Positions 39,080 to 47,549 of a DNA stretch of 64,000 nucleotides are shown here, in pieces. The notes beneath the pieces are model-generated. The model did not search any database. It had not been told where the DNA came from and was given only the letters and a program-made list of their open reading frames with translations. The stretch's first letter is position 1, and every line of letters begins with the position of its first letter. Where the stretch lies: contig NZ_MBKP01000027.1 in NCBI RefSeq assembly GCF_002243045.1, positions 16,472 to 80,471 of the forward strand, given 5' to 3'. The position numbers and the translations under genes are program-made. This DNA is from Methanolobus psychrotolerans (GTDB taxonomy: Archaea; Halobacteriota; Methanosarcinia; Methanosarcinales; Methanosarcinaceae).

Positions 39080-42007
39080 ATGAAGATATATAGCAAAACG
39101 ATCATAACTCTGGGAATAGTTTTTATCTTTCTCTTTTCACTCACGGCAGCTGTTACCAGTTATGTATTCATGACCCATACAGAACAAGTTGAAAATGATG
39201 TGTTAAAAGATAATGCCCTCCGGGTCCAGCGGGCATTCTCCAATGAGATATCTCACATGGATAATAACTTATATGACTGGTCTGCATGGGATGCAACATA
39301 TCAATATATCCAGGACAACAATTCAGAGTATCTTAACTCCAACATTCAGCAAATTGACATTTTTTTGACATTAAATATCAATTTCATGCTGTTCTATGAC
39401 AACAACGGAAATCTCGTTTATGGAAAAGCCGTTGATCTTACTGAAGAAAAAGAAATTCCAATCCCCCCTGATCTTGATGAGCATTTTAATGTGGACAGCA
39501 TTTTACTGGACCACCCTTCAATTGATTCAGCGTCTTCAGGCATCATTATGTTGGAAGATTCGTTTGTCATCGTTGTTTCAAGACCAATTATAAAAAGTGA
39601 TTATACAGGCCCTATAGCCGGTACTATGGTTACTGGAAGATTCCTTGATGACTCCTTCATAGCTCAGATTGAAGAACAAACACTGCTTCCAATTACCATT
39701 CAAGCTCTTGATAGCTCAAATTTGCCTTTGAGTTTTGGATTGATTAAAGAGCAAGTACTGAAAGAAAATTATGCAACAAATATCAATAATGAAAATAACA
39801 TTGTTTCAGCTTATTTCTTAATAGAAGACATTTACGGAAAACCTGCAATTATAATGAAGACAGAGATGCCAAGACTAATTTACAAAGAAGGCCTGGCAGC
39901 TATATCCCTCACATTTTACATGACGCTTCTGATATCAGTAACATTTGCTCTGTTGTTGTCTTTCCTGCTGAAGAAAAATCTGTTATCCAGAATCACTTCC
40001 TTGCGTAATGGGATCCAGGCAATTGATTTAAAAGCTGATATTAATTCCCGTATTTATATGGATGGGAACGATGAATTATCAGAACTTGCGAATAATATCA
40101 ATTCCATGCTGGATTCTTTGCAGGAAAAAAATGCAATCTTCCAATCTACTATTGAATCCGTTGCTTATGGACTCATTGCAGTTGATAATGAAGACAAGGT
40201 TCTCTTTATGAATCCAGAATACCGGCATATGTTTAAATTGCCGCCTGAAATGGAATCCGAAAAAGATGGAACAAAAATACTAAAAATTGCCCTCCAAAAA
40301 GCTCAAAAACCTGATGAACTTTCAAACAGAATTAATGAAAATAAGCTTTCGTTTGATGCGAACAAAACTTTTGTAAAATTAATAGATGGAAGAACAATCC
40401 AGACATATTCATTACCTCTGGTAATTGACGATCGGATATCCGGCCGGCTTTATGCCCATAGCGACATCACCGAGATACTGGCACATGAGAAGGAACTCAG
40501 AAAAGAGATCGACAGAAGAGAGGAAGCAGAAGAGAAACTACTGCTTAGTGAAGATAAATTCTCAAAAATTGCAACCTCTGCTAACGATGCAATAATAATG
40601 ATCAATGATGAAGGCAAGACAACTTTCTGGAATGATGCCGCAGCAAGGATGTTTGGATATCCTGAAAATGAGGCTCTTGGAAAGAATGTACACAGTTTAA
40701 TCGCACCTGAAAAGTATACAGATGCATATTCAAGAGGGTTTAGAAAATTCACAGAAACGGGTTTTGGTGCTGTAATAGGCAGTACGATCGAACTTGAAGG
40801 AAAACATAAGGATGAAACAAAATTCCCTATTGAGCTTTCATTATCATCAATACAACTCTCTGACGGGACATGGAATGCAGTGGCCATAATTCGTGACGTT
40901 ACAGAACGCAAACGACTGGATACCATGGAGCATGAACTCCTGGAAAGACTGACCACTATAATAAATAACATCAATAGCGGTATAATGCTAATTGATAGTG
41001 AGAACAAAAAGATAGTTGATGTAAACCCTGTGGCAGCAGATATGATCGGACTTCCCCGCAAATCGATAATAGGAAATGTGTGCCACAAATTTGTCTGTCC
41101 TGCACATGAAAAACAATGTCCTATAATAGACCTGCACCAGAAAGTAGAGCAGTCTGAGCGGTTCCTTTTAAGCAAGGATGGAAAGGAAATACCCATCATA
41201 AAGTCAGTTGTTTCTGTAAAACTAAAGGGGAAAGAGTATCTTGTAGAGAGCTTCTATGACATATCCGGCAGAAAAAAGGTTGAGGATGCACTCATAAAAG
41301 CTAAATTCGCTGCAGAAGCCTCTGACAGAGCAAAAAGCGAGTTCCTCACAAACATGAGTCATGAACTTCGCACACCCCTTAACTCTATAATCGGATTTTC
41401 AGATATGCTGATCTATAATGAACACGATTCTTTCAACAAAAAGCAAATAAGGTACCTTACAAATATCTCAAACAGTGGCAAGCACCTTCTGGAAGTCATA
41501 AACGATATTCTTGACCTTTCAAAAATAGAAGCTGGAAAAATGGACCTTGTAGTTGAAGAGTTTCATGTTTTTGATGTGCTGGATGAAGTAAAGAAAACTG
41601 TTTTAACCCTTGCAACTCAGAAAGGTCTTTCGCTTGAATTTGAAATTGAAGAAGATGTTGCAGTAATAACAGCAGACAGACTCAAGTTAAAACAAATACT
41701 CTATAACCTGATAGGCAATGCAATAAAATTCACCATGGAAGGTGGTCATATCCATGTATCTGCAAAAAAAGCCCTTGATCATATAGAGATCGGAATAAAA
41801 GATTCCGGCATAGGCATCCACCCCGACGACCAGAAAAACCTTTTTGAACCTTTCAGGCAGATAGACTCTGCCCTTAACAGAACATATGAAGGTTCCGGAC
41901 TTGGGCTTGCAATTGTCAGGAAATATGTTGAAATGCACGGAGGAAGCATTCGTGTTGAAAGTGAACCTGACAAAGGTTCATCATTCATATTCAAATTACC
42001 TCTTTAA
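39080..42007 (+). CDS. Membrane sensor histidine kinase, CHASE4-HAMP-PAS(3)-HisKA-HATPase
   Basis: A 975-residue kinase. Helices at about 7-30 and 275-298 flank an extracellular CHASE4-type sensor (DWSAWDATYQYI). HAMP follows (about 300-350), then three PAS domains near 355-465, 490-610 and 620-740. The third has VCHKFVCPAHEKQCPI, a cysteine-rich loop seen in many PAS kinases. The phospho-acceptor is His761 in NMSHELRTPLN; HATPase motifs are NAIKF, DSGIGI and GSGLGLAI. No response regulator lies nearby. Confidence 0.93.
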   Translation: MKIYSKTIITLGIVFIFLFSLTAAVTSYVFMTHTEQVENDVLKDNALRVQRAFSNEISHMDNNLYDWSAWDATYQYIQDNNSEYLNSNIQQIDIFLTLNINFMLFYDNNGNLVYGKAVDLTEEKEIPIPPDLDEHFNVDSILLDHPSIDSASSGIIMLEDSFVIVVSRPIIKSDYTGPIAGTMVTGRFLDDSFIAQIEEQTLLPITIQALDSSNLPLSFGLIKEQVLKENYATNINNENNIVSAYFLIEDIYGKPAIIMKTEMPRLIYKEGLAAISLTFYMTLLISVTFALLLSFLLKKNLLSRITSLRNGIQAIDLKADINSRIYMDGNDELSELANNINSMLDSLQEKNAIFQSTIESVAYGLIAVDNEDKVLFMNPEYRHMFKLPPEMESEKDGTKILKIALQKAQKPDELSNRINENKLSFDANKTFVKLIDGRTIQTYSLPLVIDDRISGRLYAHSDITEILAHEKELRKEIDRREEAEEKLLLSEDKFSKIATSANDAIIMINDEGKTTFWNDAAARMFGYPENEALGKNVHSLIAPEKYTDAYSRGFRKFTETGFGAVIGSTIELEGKHKDETKFPIELSLSSIQLSDGTWNAVAIIRDVTERKRLDTMEHELLERLTTIINNINSGIMLIDSENKKIVDVNPVAADMIGLPRKSIIGNVCHKFVCPAHEKQCPIIDLHQKVEQSERFLLSKDGKEIPIIKSVVSVKLKGKEYLVESFYDISGRKKVEDALIKAKFAAEASDRAKSEFLTNMSHELRTPLNSIIGFSDMLIYNEHDSFNKKQIRYLTNISNSGKHLLEVINDILDLSKIEAGKMDLVVEEFHVFDVLDEVKKTVLTLATQKGLSLEFEIEEDVAVITADRLKLKQILYNLIGNAIKFTMEGGHIHVSAKKALDHIEIGIKDSGIGIHPDDQKNLFEPFRQIDSALNRTYEGSGLGLAIVRKYVEMHGGSIRVESEPDKGSSFIFKLPL

Positions 42008-42048
42008 AACCCGCCATCATCCCGGGTGTGCTAAAAGGCATCAAAACT

Positions 42049-42285
42049 TTATTTTTTAATTGTACCTACTACAGGATAATTTTCAAGTGCATCGATCTCA
42101 TGAGGAGCTTCCATATCCAGAGCCTCTGTAAGATCTGTGCCTGCAACATGCAATCCCATATGCTCTCCGCCATTCCAGAATTCGCTGCCACTTACGTCAT
42201 AGACCTGACCAGCATAGACAACATATACTTTTTCCCCGTCTTTACCATTAAATTTTGCAACTTCTTCAAGTGTAAATTCCTGCAT
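42049..42285 (-). CDS. Cytochrome b5-like heme-binding domain protein
   Basis: A 78-residue soluble protein matching the archaeal cytochrome b5-like group (FTLEEVAKFNGKDGEKVYVVYAGQVYDVSGSEFW) with heme-region histidines at EHMGLHVAGTDL. The frame extends to 42300, but GGTGAGAAT upstream of the ATG at 42285 favours the shorter form. Members are electron-transfer or small-ligand-binding proteins; the partner is unknown. Confidence 0.83.
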   Translation of the reverse strand: MQEFTLEEVAKFNGKDGEKVYVVYAGQVYDVSGSEFWNGGEHMGLHVAGTDLTEALDMEAPHEIDALENYPVVGTIKK

Positions 42286-42427
42286 ATTCTCACCACTCAT
42301 ACATTTAATTTCAGGCTTATAGGCTTTTGGGTCTTGCCCCTATTTATGTTTTCTTTTTAGGGATGAACTGGAATAACTGCAGATGGGTGTTCACGAACAT
42401 GAATCTCGAGAAATCATAACACCTCGG

Positions 42428-42940
42428 CTAATATTTTATGATGCATCCCCCTTCTGTGCCCATTTTTTCAAAATACTGCTGGTGGTATTCCTCTGCACGG
42501 TAAAAAGGTCCGACAGGTTGTATCTGGGTTACAATCTCCCGAGAATATCTTCCGGATTTTTCCAGATTGATCCTGGAAGCTATAGCAGCATTGCGCTGCT
42601 CAGCATTATGATAGAATATGGCAGAACGATATTGTGTTCCTATATCCGGTCCCTGTCTGTTCAGGGTTGTAGGATCGTGCAGTTCCCAGAAAAGCTCCAG
42701 TAATTTATCGTAAGATACAGCTGCAGGATTGAAAACAACTTCCACAGCTTCCGCATGCCCGGTAGTACCCGTGCATACTTCCTTATATGTCGGATTTTCC
42801 TTTGCTCCTCCGGTATAGCCTACCTGGGTAAAGTCCACACCTTTTACCTTTCTAAAAACGGATTCCACTCCCCAGAAGCAACCTGCTGCAAAAGTTGCTA
42901 TTTCATAGCCTTTCTTAAGTAACTCTTCTCTTGACCCCAT
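42428..42940 (-). CDS. msrA: Peptide methionine (S)-S-oxide reductase
   Basis: A 170-residue MsrA with the catalytic motif [10 protein letters not shown] near residue 18, then [15 protein letters not shown] and the FYHNAEQ region. It repairs oxidised methionine in proteins using thioredoxin-like reductants. The ribosome site GGTGATCAG sits within the first unit of an unusual 13-bp tandem array (42942-43154) that forms the 5' side of the gene. Confidence 0.95.
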   Translation of the reverse strand: MGSREELLKKGYEIATFAAGCFWGVESVFRKVKGVDFTQVGYTGGAKENPTYKEVCTGTTGHAEAVEVVFNPAAVSYDKLLELFWELHDPTTLNRQGPDIGTQYRSAIFYHNAEQRNAAIASRINLEKSGRYSREIVTQIQPVGPFYRAEEYHQQYFEKMGTEGGCIIKY

Positions 42941-42941
42941 C

Positions 42942-43154
42942 TGATCACCTACAATAATTATCTACAATGATTATCTATAATCATCATCTATAATAATCAC
43001 CTACAATAATCATCTATAATAATCACCTACAATAATCATCTATAATAATCACCTACAATAATCACCTACAATAATCACCTACAATAATCACCTACAATAA
43101 TCACCTACAATAATCATCTATAATAATCATCTATAATAAATAATCACCTATAAA
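42942..43154 (-). repeat. 13-bp tandem repeat array carrying SD-like GGTGAT upstream of msrA
   Basis: About 16 tandem units of 13 bp. On the minus strand the consensus is GTAGGTGATTATT with a variant ATAGATGATTATT; on the plus strand it reads AATAATCACCTAC / AATAATCATCTAT. Units mix the two variants, with five adjacent identical GGTGAT copies near 43060-43115. The unit nearest the gene supplies the msrA ribosome site. Confidence 0.9.
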
Positions 43155-43190
43155 CAAAAATAGTAAAGAAATTAAGGCGAATCTATCGCC

Positions 43191-43847
43191 TTACTTTCTC
43201 TTGAAGATGAACGCCAGTCCGATTATTGCAGCCATTGGCAAAGCAATTGTCGGGAACTCCGGGATTTCCTCGGATGCTGGAGGGACATCTGCTGTGACCT
43301 TTATGTCAAGGAAGCTTGCAGTACCACGATCTCTTCCACGCACCGCAATAAGGTTTGTGCCGGAGTTAAGGACACTGTCATCGACCGAAAACTCAAAGCT
43401 ATTCCAGCTTGGGCATCCCTCGTGTGTTTTCATTCCACTGGAAACATCCTGTCCGTTAATGAATACCTGAACATCGTTATCGATAGCAATGTAAACCTTC
43501 AGGTTGCTTGTGCCTTCCGGAAGATAGAACTCTTTTCTTACAAGTATGTCTGAGTTCAATGCCCAGCTTGTCTTAACGTACTCGGAACTTGTGAGAAGAC
43601 AACCGGAGTAAATTGAACCAAAACCGGCATCACCTGTCAAAAAGTTGGAGTCATCAAAGCCTGTACTTTCAAAACCGGCATTCAAGCCTGTGCTTACAAC
43701 CTGATATTTGTACCCTGAATCACCATAAGGGATTACTGTTGTGCTGCCTGAATCAGCAAGTGCTGTCATTGACATTGTTGCTGTCAGCAAAAAAATGCTT
43801 GCCAGAGATAGGGCAAGAAGTCTACTCATATTAAATTTCGTTTTCAT
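43191..43847 (-). CDS. PEF-CTERM surface protein 2
   Basis: A 218-residue exported protein. A signal peptide covers about 1-32 (LLALSLASIFLLTATMSMTALA). The mature part is a galactose-binding-like beta domain (LKVYIAIDNDVQVFING, GTNLIAVRGRDRG). The tail IPEFPTIALPMAAIIGLAFIFKRK is a PEF-CTERM anchor, cleaved and possibly lipid-linked by an archaeosortase encoded elsewhere. It shares the tail type with the 32433-33110 gene but not its ectodomain. Confidence 0.88.
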   Translation of the reverse strand: MKTKFNMSRLLALSLASIFLLTATMSMTALADSGSTTVIPYGDSGYKYQVVSTGLNAGFESTGFDDSNFLTGDAGFGSIYSGCLLTSSEYVKTSWALNSDILVRKEFYLPEGTSNLKVYIAIDNDVQVFINGQDVSSGMKTHEGCPSWNSFEFSVDDSVLNSGTNLIAVRGRDRGTASFLDIKVTADVPPASEEIPEFPTIALPMAAIIGLAFIFKRK

Positions 43848-44099
43848 TTCATACCACCAACCGAATCAGATATTTGAAAGAAATTGAGATTTTGATATAA
43901 AATCCCGGATATTCCTTTTAGTTATCTTTCAATTATCACAGTTATTTAGTGGTACACGAACTATAAATATGTTGTTATTTTGTGCACTGTCTGAATTTAA
44001 GTTATATGACATAATTGTACATGTTTCTTTGGCCATTTCGAGAAAAAGATAGATACTACAATCGATTTCGATCACAAATTAAAGGTTACAACCGAAATG
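43848..44099. other. Gene-free spacer before the IS200/IS605 element
   Basis: A 252-bp AT-rich stretch upstream of PEF-CTERM gene 2. It should hold its promoter on the minus strand (for example ACATATTTATAG near 43963). I see no hairpin, RNA gene or repeat in it. Confidence 0.4.
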
Positions 44100-44240
44100 T
44101 GAACTACCCCGAAGCTAAAGACTTCGTGGCTTCCTGTTTCATCCCTTGAACCATTGTTCACAAGTCCACAGGCTCTTCCCCTTGTTCCGAGGGTGCTTAT
44201 ATTCCTATTAAGTTCTGCCCTTGAAGGGCGAATTTCTTAA
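44100..44240 (-). ncRNA. Probable omega RNA region at the tnpB 3' end
   Basis: In IS200/IS605 elements the guide (omega) RNA is made from the tnpB 3' region and right end. Here that is the minus-strand segment from about the tnpB stop through the 44110-44126 hairpin. Placement rests on family knowledge; only the hairpin is directly visible. Confidence 0.4.
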
Positions 44241-45318
44241 TGTTGATAGAGGCATTTATGTCCCTATCATGATTGGCATTACATTCCGGGCATTTCCATT
44301 TTCTGTCTGCTAATGTCATGGAACTGTTGTAGTAACCACAGACGTTGCAGATTTTTGTACTTGGCTCGAATCTTCCGATGCGGAGAATTGTTTTTCCGTA
44401 CCATTCTGCCTTATATTCGAGTTTTGTTATGAAGGAACTCCACGATGCATCAGCTATGTGTTGAGCCAGACAATGATTTTTAAACATACCGGAGACATTG
44501 AGGGTTTCTACTGCTATGGCTTGGTTCTCGCTAACGAGCTTTGTTGAAACCTTATGTTGGAAATCGTGTCTCTGATTGCTTATTTTTTCATGGAGCTTGG
44601 CTACTTGTTGACGAGCTTTATTTCTGTTCTTTGAGCCTTTCTGTTTTCGAGATAGGCGTTTTGAAAGAACTTTAAGTCTCTTCATGGAGTTTTTAAGGTG
44701 TCTCGGATTGTCGATTTTATCACCATTAGAAGTGATAGCAAAATCCTTGATACCTACATCTACTCCTACGGTATCGTTTACGGAGAAATCCGATTTTTCT
44801 GGAAATTCCCGATTGTCGTCTACAAGGATACTAATGTAATATTTTCCTGAAGATGTACGGGATACTGTAGCTGTTTTTAAGTCACCGTCACCTAATGGAC
44901 GATGGAGAATAGTTTTAACGTTGCCTATTTTCGGAAGGTATATGCGGTTATTTTCAATATCAACCTTGTAATTCTGAGGAACATTGTACGCCTGTACTGG
45001 ATTCTTCCGTGACTTGAATTTTGGGAATCCCATCTTTTCCCGAAAAAATTTTGTAAAGGCATTGTCGAGATTGAGGGTAGCACCTTGTAATGACTGAGAG
45101 TTAACCTCTTTGAGCCAATCGTGCTTTCCGTCTCTTTTCAACATTGTTATTCCTTTATTCAGGTCGAATCTTGATACAGATTTACCGTCTTGTTCGTAGA
45201 TCTTAATTTTTTGTTCTAAAGCCCAATTATAGATGAATCTACAAGCTCCGAAATGCTGAAAAAACATTTCTTCCTGCTCTTTTGTAGGATACATTCTATA
45301 TTTGTAAGCCTTCAACAT
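44197..45318 (-). CDS. tnpB: RNA-guided nuclease TnpB
   Basis: A full-length 373-residue TnpB. The N-terminus (MLKAYKYRMYPTKEQEEMFF) is typical. The RuvC triad is intact: Asp in GVDVGIKDFA, Glu in AVETLNVSGM and Asp in HDRDINASINI. A zinc finger is formed by CNVCGYY and CPECNANH. TnpB is an RNA-guided DNA nuclease ancestral to Cas12. It is divergent from tnpA within the same element. Confidence 0.95.
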   Translation of the reverse strand: MLKAYKYRMYPTKEQEEMFFQHFGACRFIYNWALEQKIKIYEQDGKSVSRFDLNKGITMLKRDGKHDWLKEVNSQSLQGATLNLDNAFTKFFREKMGFPKFKSRKNPVQAYNVPQNYKVDIENNRIYLPKIGNVKTILHRPLGDGDLKTATVSRTSSGKYYISILVDDNREFPEKSDFSVNDTVGVDVGIKDFAITSNGDKIDNPRHLKNSMKRLKVLSKRLSRKQKGSKNRNKARQQVAKLHEKISNQRHDFQHKVSTKLVSENQAIAVETLNVSGMFKNHCLAQHIADASWSSFITKLEYKAEWYGKTILRIGRFEPSTKICNVCGYYNSSMTLADRKWKCPECNANHDRDINASINIKKFALQGQNLIGI

Positions 45319-45373
45319 ACAAATATATATTAGAGTTAATGTTATTTATGGTTTACGTTAAATAGGTAATATT

Positions 45374-45970
45374 GTGGAGTATGAAAGGAAAAACCATAGT
45401 AAGTTTTTATTATTATACCATGTCATTTTTGTCTGCAAATATAGACGGAATGTGTTGAATGGTATTGAAAATGAGTTGTAACTATTCAGCCTACAGCAAT
45501 CAGCCGATTGATACTGATTCAATAAGAATAAAGATGTTTAGTCCTAAATAAATTTGAAACAAAAAACGCAATCATAGACACAATTAGAATAAATTATTCT
45601 CAAGAAAATCACGTATCAATTTTTTATCAAATAGGTTATTGATAACGATTTTATCAGGCTGAATAGTTACAATGAGTTAAAGGATTCATTGTTAAAAATC
45701 GCTACAAAATCTAATTTTGAAATTGTGGAAATGGAGACAGACAAAGACCATGTCCATTTACTCATTAAGAGTGAGCCGAAATATAGTATTCTTTCGATTA
45801 TCAGACGATTGAAACAAGAATCGACATATCGTTTATGGGAACAAAATGAATTACATTTGAGACAATATTATTGGGGAGAACGTACTTTATGGAGCGATAG
45901 ATATTTTTGTAGCACTATTGGAAACGTTAGCAAAGAAACGGTAATAGAATACATAAGGAATCAGGGGTAA
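45374..45970 (+). pseudogene. tnpA: IS200-type transposase tnpA, split by a miniature element
   Basis: Reading from GTG 45374, the frame gives MEYERKNHSKFLLLYHVIFV...GIENEL and breaks at 45478. After the 193-bp insertion and one copy of the 8-bp duplication, it resumes as KDSLLKIATKSNFEIVEMET and ends at 45970. Joining the halves restores a normal Y1 transposase with the HUH motif DHVHLLI; the catalytic tyrosine lies in the distal half. So the break is due to the insertion, not frameshift. Confidence 0.9.
45478..45670. mobile_element. 193-bp miniature element (MITE) with IS66-type ends
   Basis: Terminal inverted repeats GTAACTATTCAGCCT (45478-45492) and AGGCTGAATAGTTAC (45656-45670). The 8-bp target duplication AATGAGTT is present at 45470-45477 and 45671-45678. 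There is no coding capacity. The first 14 bases are the same as those at 63778-63791 next to an IS66 transposase. Ends starting GTAA and 8-bp duplications are typical of IS66. Confidence 0.9.
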
Positions 45971-46032
45971 TGGACGCTTACATCCCCTATGCTAAAGACA
46001 TAGGAGTTTTACGCTCCACTTATAAAGCATCT

Positions 46033-46326
46033 TCAATCAAATATTTCAGTCAGATCATCAAGTCCCAGTTTGACATCGAATTCTTTCAGCCTGAAGAATT
46101 TCTTCGCCCTGTTATCATTATCTTCAAGTCTCAGGTCACTTTCTACAAACCCCGCGTTTTCCAGACGTTTCAGATGCAACTGGACAACCTGGCGTGAGAG
46201 GTCAAGATCCTTGGCAAGGTCGTATATGTATCGCTCCCTTTCCGATAGCAGATACAGCAATTTTAACCTTACGGGGTGGGAAATAGCCTCGCCGATGGTT
46301 GTGATCTGTAAAAGTGTCTTTGTCAT
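46033..46326 (-). CDS. ArsR-type winged-helix regulator
   Basis: A 97-residue protein with a winged helix (about 12-80): AISHPVRLKLLYLLSERE, IYDLAKDLDLSRQVVQLHLKRLENAGFVES. No cysteine metal site is visible, so it may sense something other than thiol-bound metals. It lies 50 bases after the small membrane protein gene on the same strand; the IS200/IS605 element is inserted close to its stop codon. Confidence 0.88.
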   Translation of the reverse strand: MTKTLLQITTIGEAISHPVRLKLLYLLSERERYIYDLAKDLDLSRQVVQLHLKRLENAGFVESDLRLEDNDNRAKKFFRLKEFDVKLGLDDLTEIFD

Positions 46327-46376
46327 CCGTGATCCTGCTGTTTTTAGTTCCTTTTAACCGATCGTGGTTGCCTTGA

Positions 46377-46592
46377 TCATATCTCGTCAAGTTTTTCTTT
46401 TATATCCTGAACCATCTTTTTAATGTCTTCAACGTCTTTCTCAACCCTTGCAAGACGCTCGTTGTTTCCGGAACCTACAAGATTAGACCGGTTAAAAAGT
46501 GTGACTGCTACCCATACTATTACAAGAATTAGTAGTATGTTCAAAAGAAGAACCCATACAGAGCCAGTACCATACATGCCGTCGCCCATCAT
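46377..46592 (-). CDS. Small membrane protein with coiled-coil tail
   Basis: A 71-residue protein with one hydrophobic helix (about 12-32) and a C-terminal amphipathic coil (ARVEKDVEDIKKMVQDIKEKL). AAAGGGTGA precedes the start. Together with the downstream ArsR-type gene it forms a likely two-gene unit. Function unknown; it could be a small scaffold or a membrane-anchored partner of the regulator. Confidence 0.75.
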   Translation of the reverse strand: MMGDGMYGTGSVWVLLLNILLILVIVWVAVTLFNRSNLVGSGNNERLARVEKDVEDIKKMVQDIKEKLDEI

Positions 46593-46689
46593 TATATATT
46601 CACCCTTTAAAGTTATAAAATTAATAAAGAGTATATAGGAAGGGATATATTATTACTTTTCGACCTTCCCTGTTCAATGCAATCTCATG

Positions 46690-46728
46690 CATGCATATTG
46701 ATCATGCATATTGATCATGCATATTGAT
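46690..46728 (+). repeat. Three tandem copies of a 13-bp unit
   Basis: CATGCATATTGAT occurs three times in tandem; the last copy touches the stop codon of the 46728-47225 gene. Unit length equals that of the msrA array, but the sequence differs. Confidence 0.85.
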
Positions 46729-47225
46729 CAGTACCTGTAGCAACCTGCTGTGCCATAGCCACTGCCACGCATCATACCACGTACATTCTGTGAATACTGT
46801 AGTCCTTTATATGAAGAACTTGCATAGAAGTCTTCTATGACATCGCCTGTGTATGCATCGATACGTCCCTGCTTGATAACATCTTCATCATCTGTGTAGT
46901 TAAAGACCCACCACTTACCCATGAGGTATATATTTGATTCCCCGATGTCCTTACCAGTTGCATCTTCTGCGAGCTTGATTGCCTCATCAATGGTCCCTAC
47001 CTCAAGTCCAGCAACTGTTGTCCCATCCGATGCATATGCTCCATAGACAGGGCAGTTTTCATACCCGTATCCACCGGAGTAACCCATTCTGTTAGCTGCC
47101 CATCTGTGCATCTGCCCGAAGAATGTTGCATCATCTGCCCGGTCGACAGCTGCATTTACGATACCTATCCCTGCAATGGCTGTAATAAGCATACCAACAA
47201 GGAGTATTGACGTTGTTCTTTTCAT
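46728..47225 (-). CDS. Secreted PepSY-like protein
   Basis: A 165-residue exported protein: signal peptide about 1-26 (SILLVGMLITAIAGIGIVNA), then a PepSY-like region (IDEAIKLAEDATGKDI; DAYTGDVIEDFYASSS). The mature chain has tyrosine- and glycine-rich parts. PepSY modules are often protease inhibitors or parts of redox/metal envelope systems. It has its own promoter with a paired palindrome at 47253-47282. Family call is tentative. Confidence 0.75.
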   Translation of the reverse strand: MKRTTSILLVGMLITAIAGIGIVNAAVDRADDATFFGQMHRWAANRMGYSGGYGYENCPVYGAYASDGTTVAGLEVGTIDEAIKLAEDATGKDIGESNIYLMGKWWVFNYTDDEDVIKQGRIDAYTGDVIEDFYASSSYKGLQYSQNVRGMMRGSGYGTAGCYRY

Positions 47226-47549
47226 TATTTCACCTTCCGGATTTTTAACCCAACATATGTAGCCTTAACACTACATATGTAGGATGTATATGTATTTAAA
47301 CGTTTTGTTGAACTTCAGATAATGGCAATGACTGGTTTCTAGCAGCCACGAAAGTAAAGAATTCGGTTAGCAATGAAGGACTTCAAGTAGAGATGCTGTG
47401 AGGAAGGTAAATGGAGAATGAATTAGCTTGCTTATTAAACTAGAAAGAGGTATTATAAGCTAGAATATATTAGTATCATTATGAGATATTAAACCTGAAT
47501 AAATTTATATAGACTGGAAAGCTTAACTGATGTGAATATGGGTGGGAAA
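47226..47549. other. Divergent spacer between PepSY gene and glycan cluster
   Basis: A 324-bp gene-free spacer. Besides the operator pair, it holds a plus-strand TATA box TTTATATAG at 47503-47511 that predicts a start near 47533 for the glycan operon. I see no RNA gene. Confidence 0.5.
47253..47282 (-). promoter_or_regulatory. Paired operator-like palindromes upstream of the PepSY gene
   Basis: ACATATGTAG occurs at 47253-47262 and 47273-47282, spaced exactly 20 bp; each core ACATATGT is palindromic. A TATA-like TTTAAATACATATAC lies just upstream on the minus strand (about 47286-47300), so the pair would cover the transcription start. The nearby ArsR-type regulator is a candidate ligand. Confidence 0.55.

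Larger units (their letters stand above)
44100..46010. mobile_element. IS200/IS605-family element with split tnpA
   Basis: Divergent tnpB (minus) and tnpA (plus). Each end carries a subterminal hairpin with the same loop CTAAAGA: CGAAG-loop-CTTCG at 44110-44126 and CCTATG-loop-CATAGG at 45986-46004. Such same-orientation hairpins are the TnpA recognition sites of this family. The exact cleavage ends are not determined. The tnpA gene is broken by a 193-bp insertion, so the element probably needs TnpA from elsewhere to move. Confidence 0.82.

Noticed and set aside
40450..41199. A 249-residue reading frame on the minus strand
   Set aside because: It lies fully antisense to the histidine kinase PAS region and its serine-rich product matches nothing; it is a shadow.
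42942..43154. CRISPR-like short repeats
   Set aside because: The 13-bp units are directly adjacent with no spacers; it is a plain tandem array.
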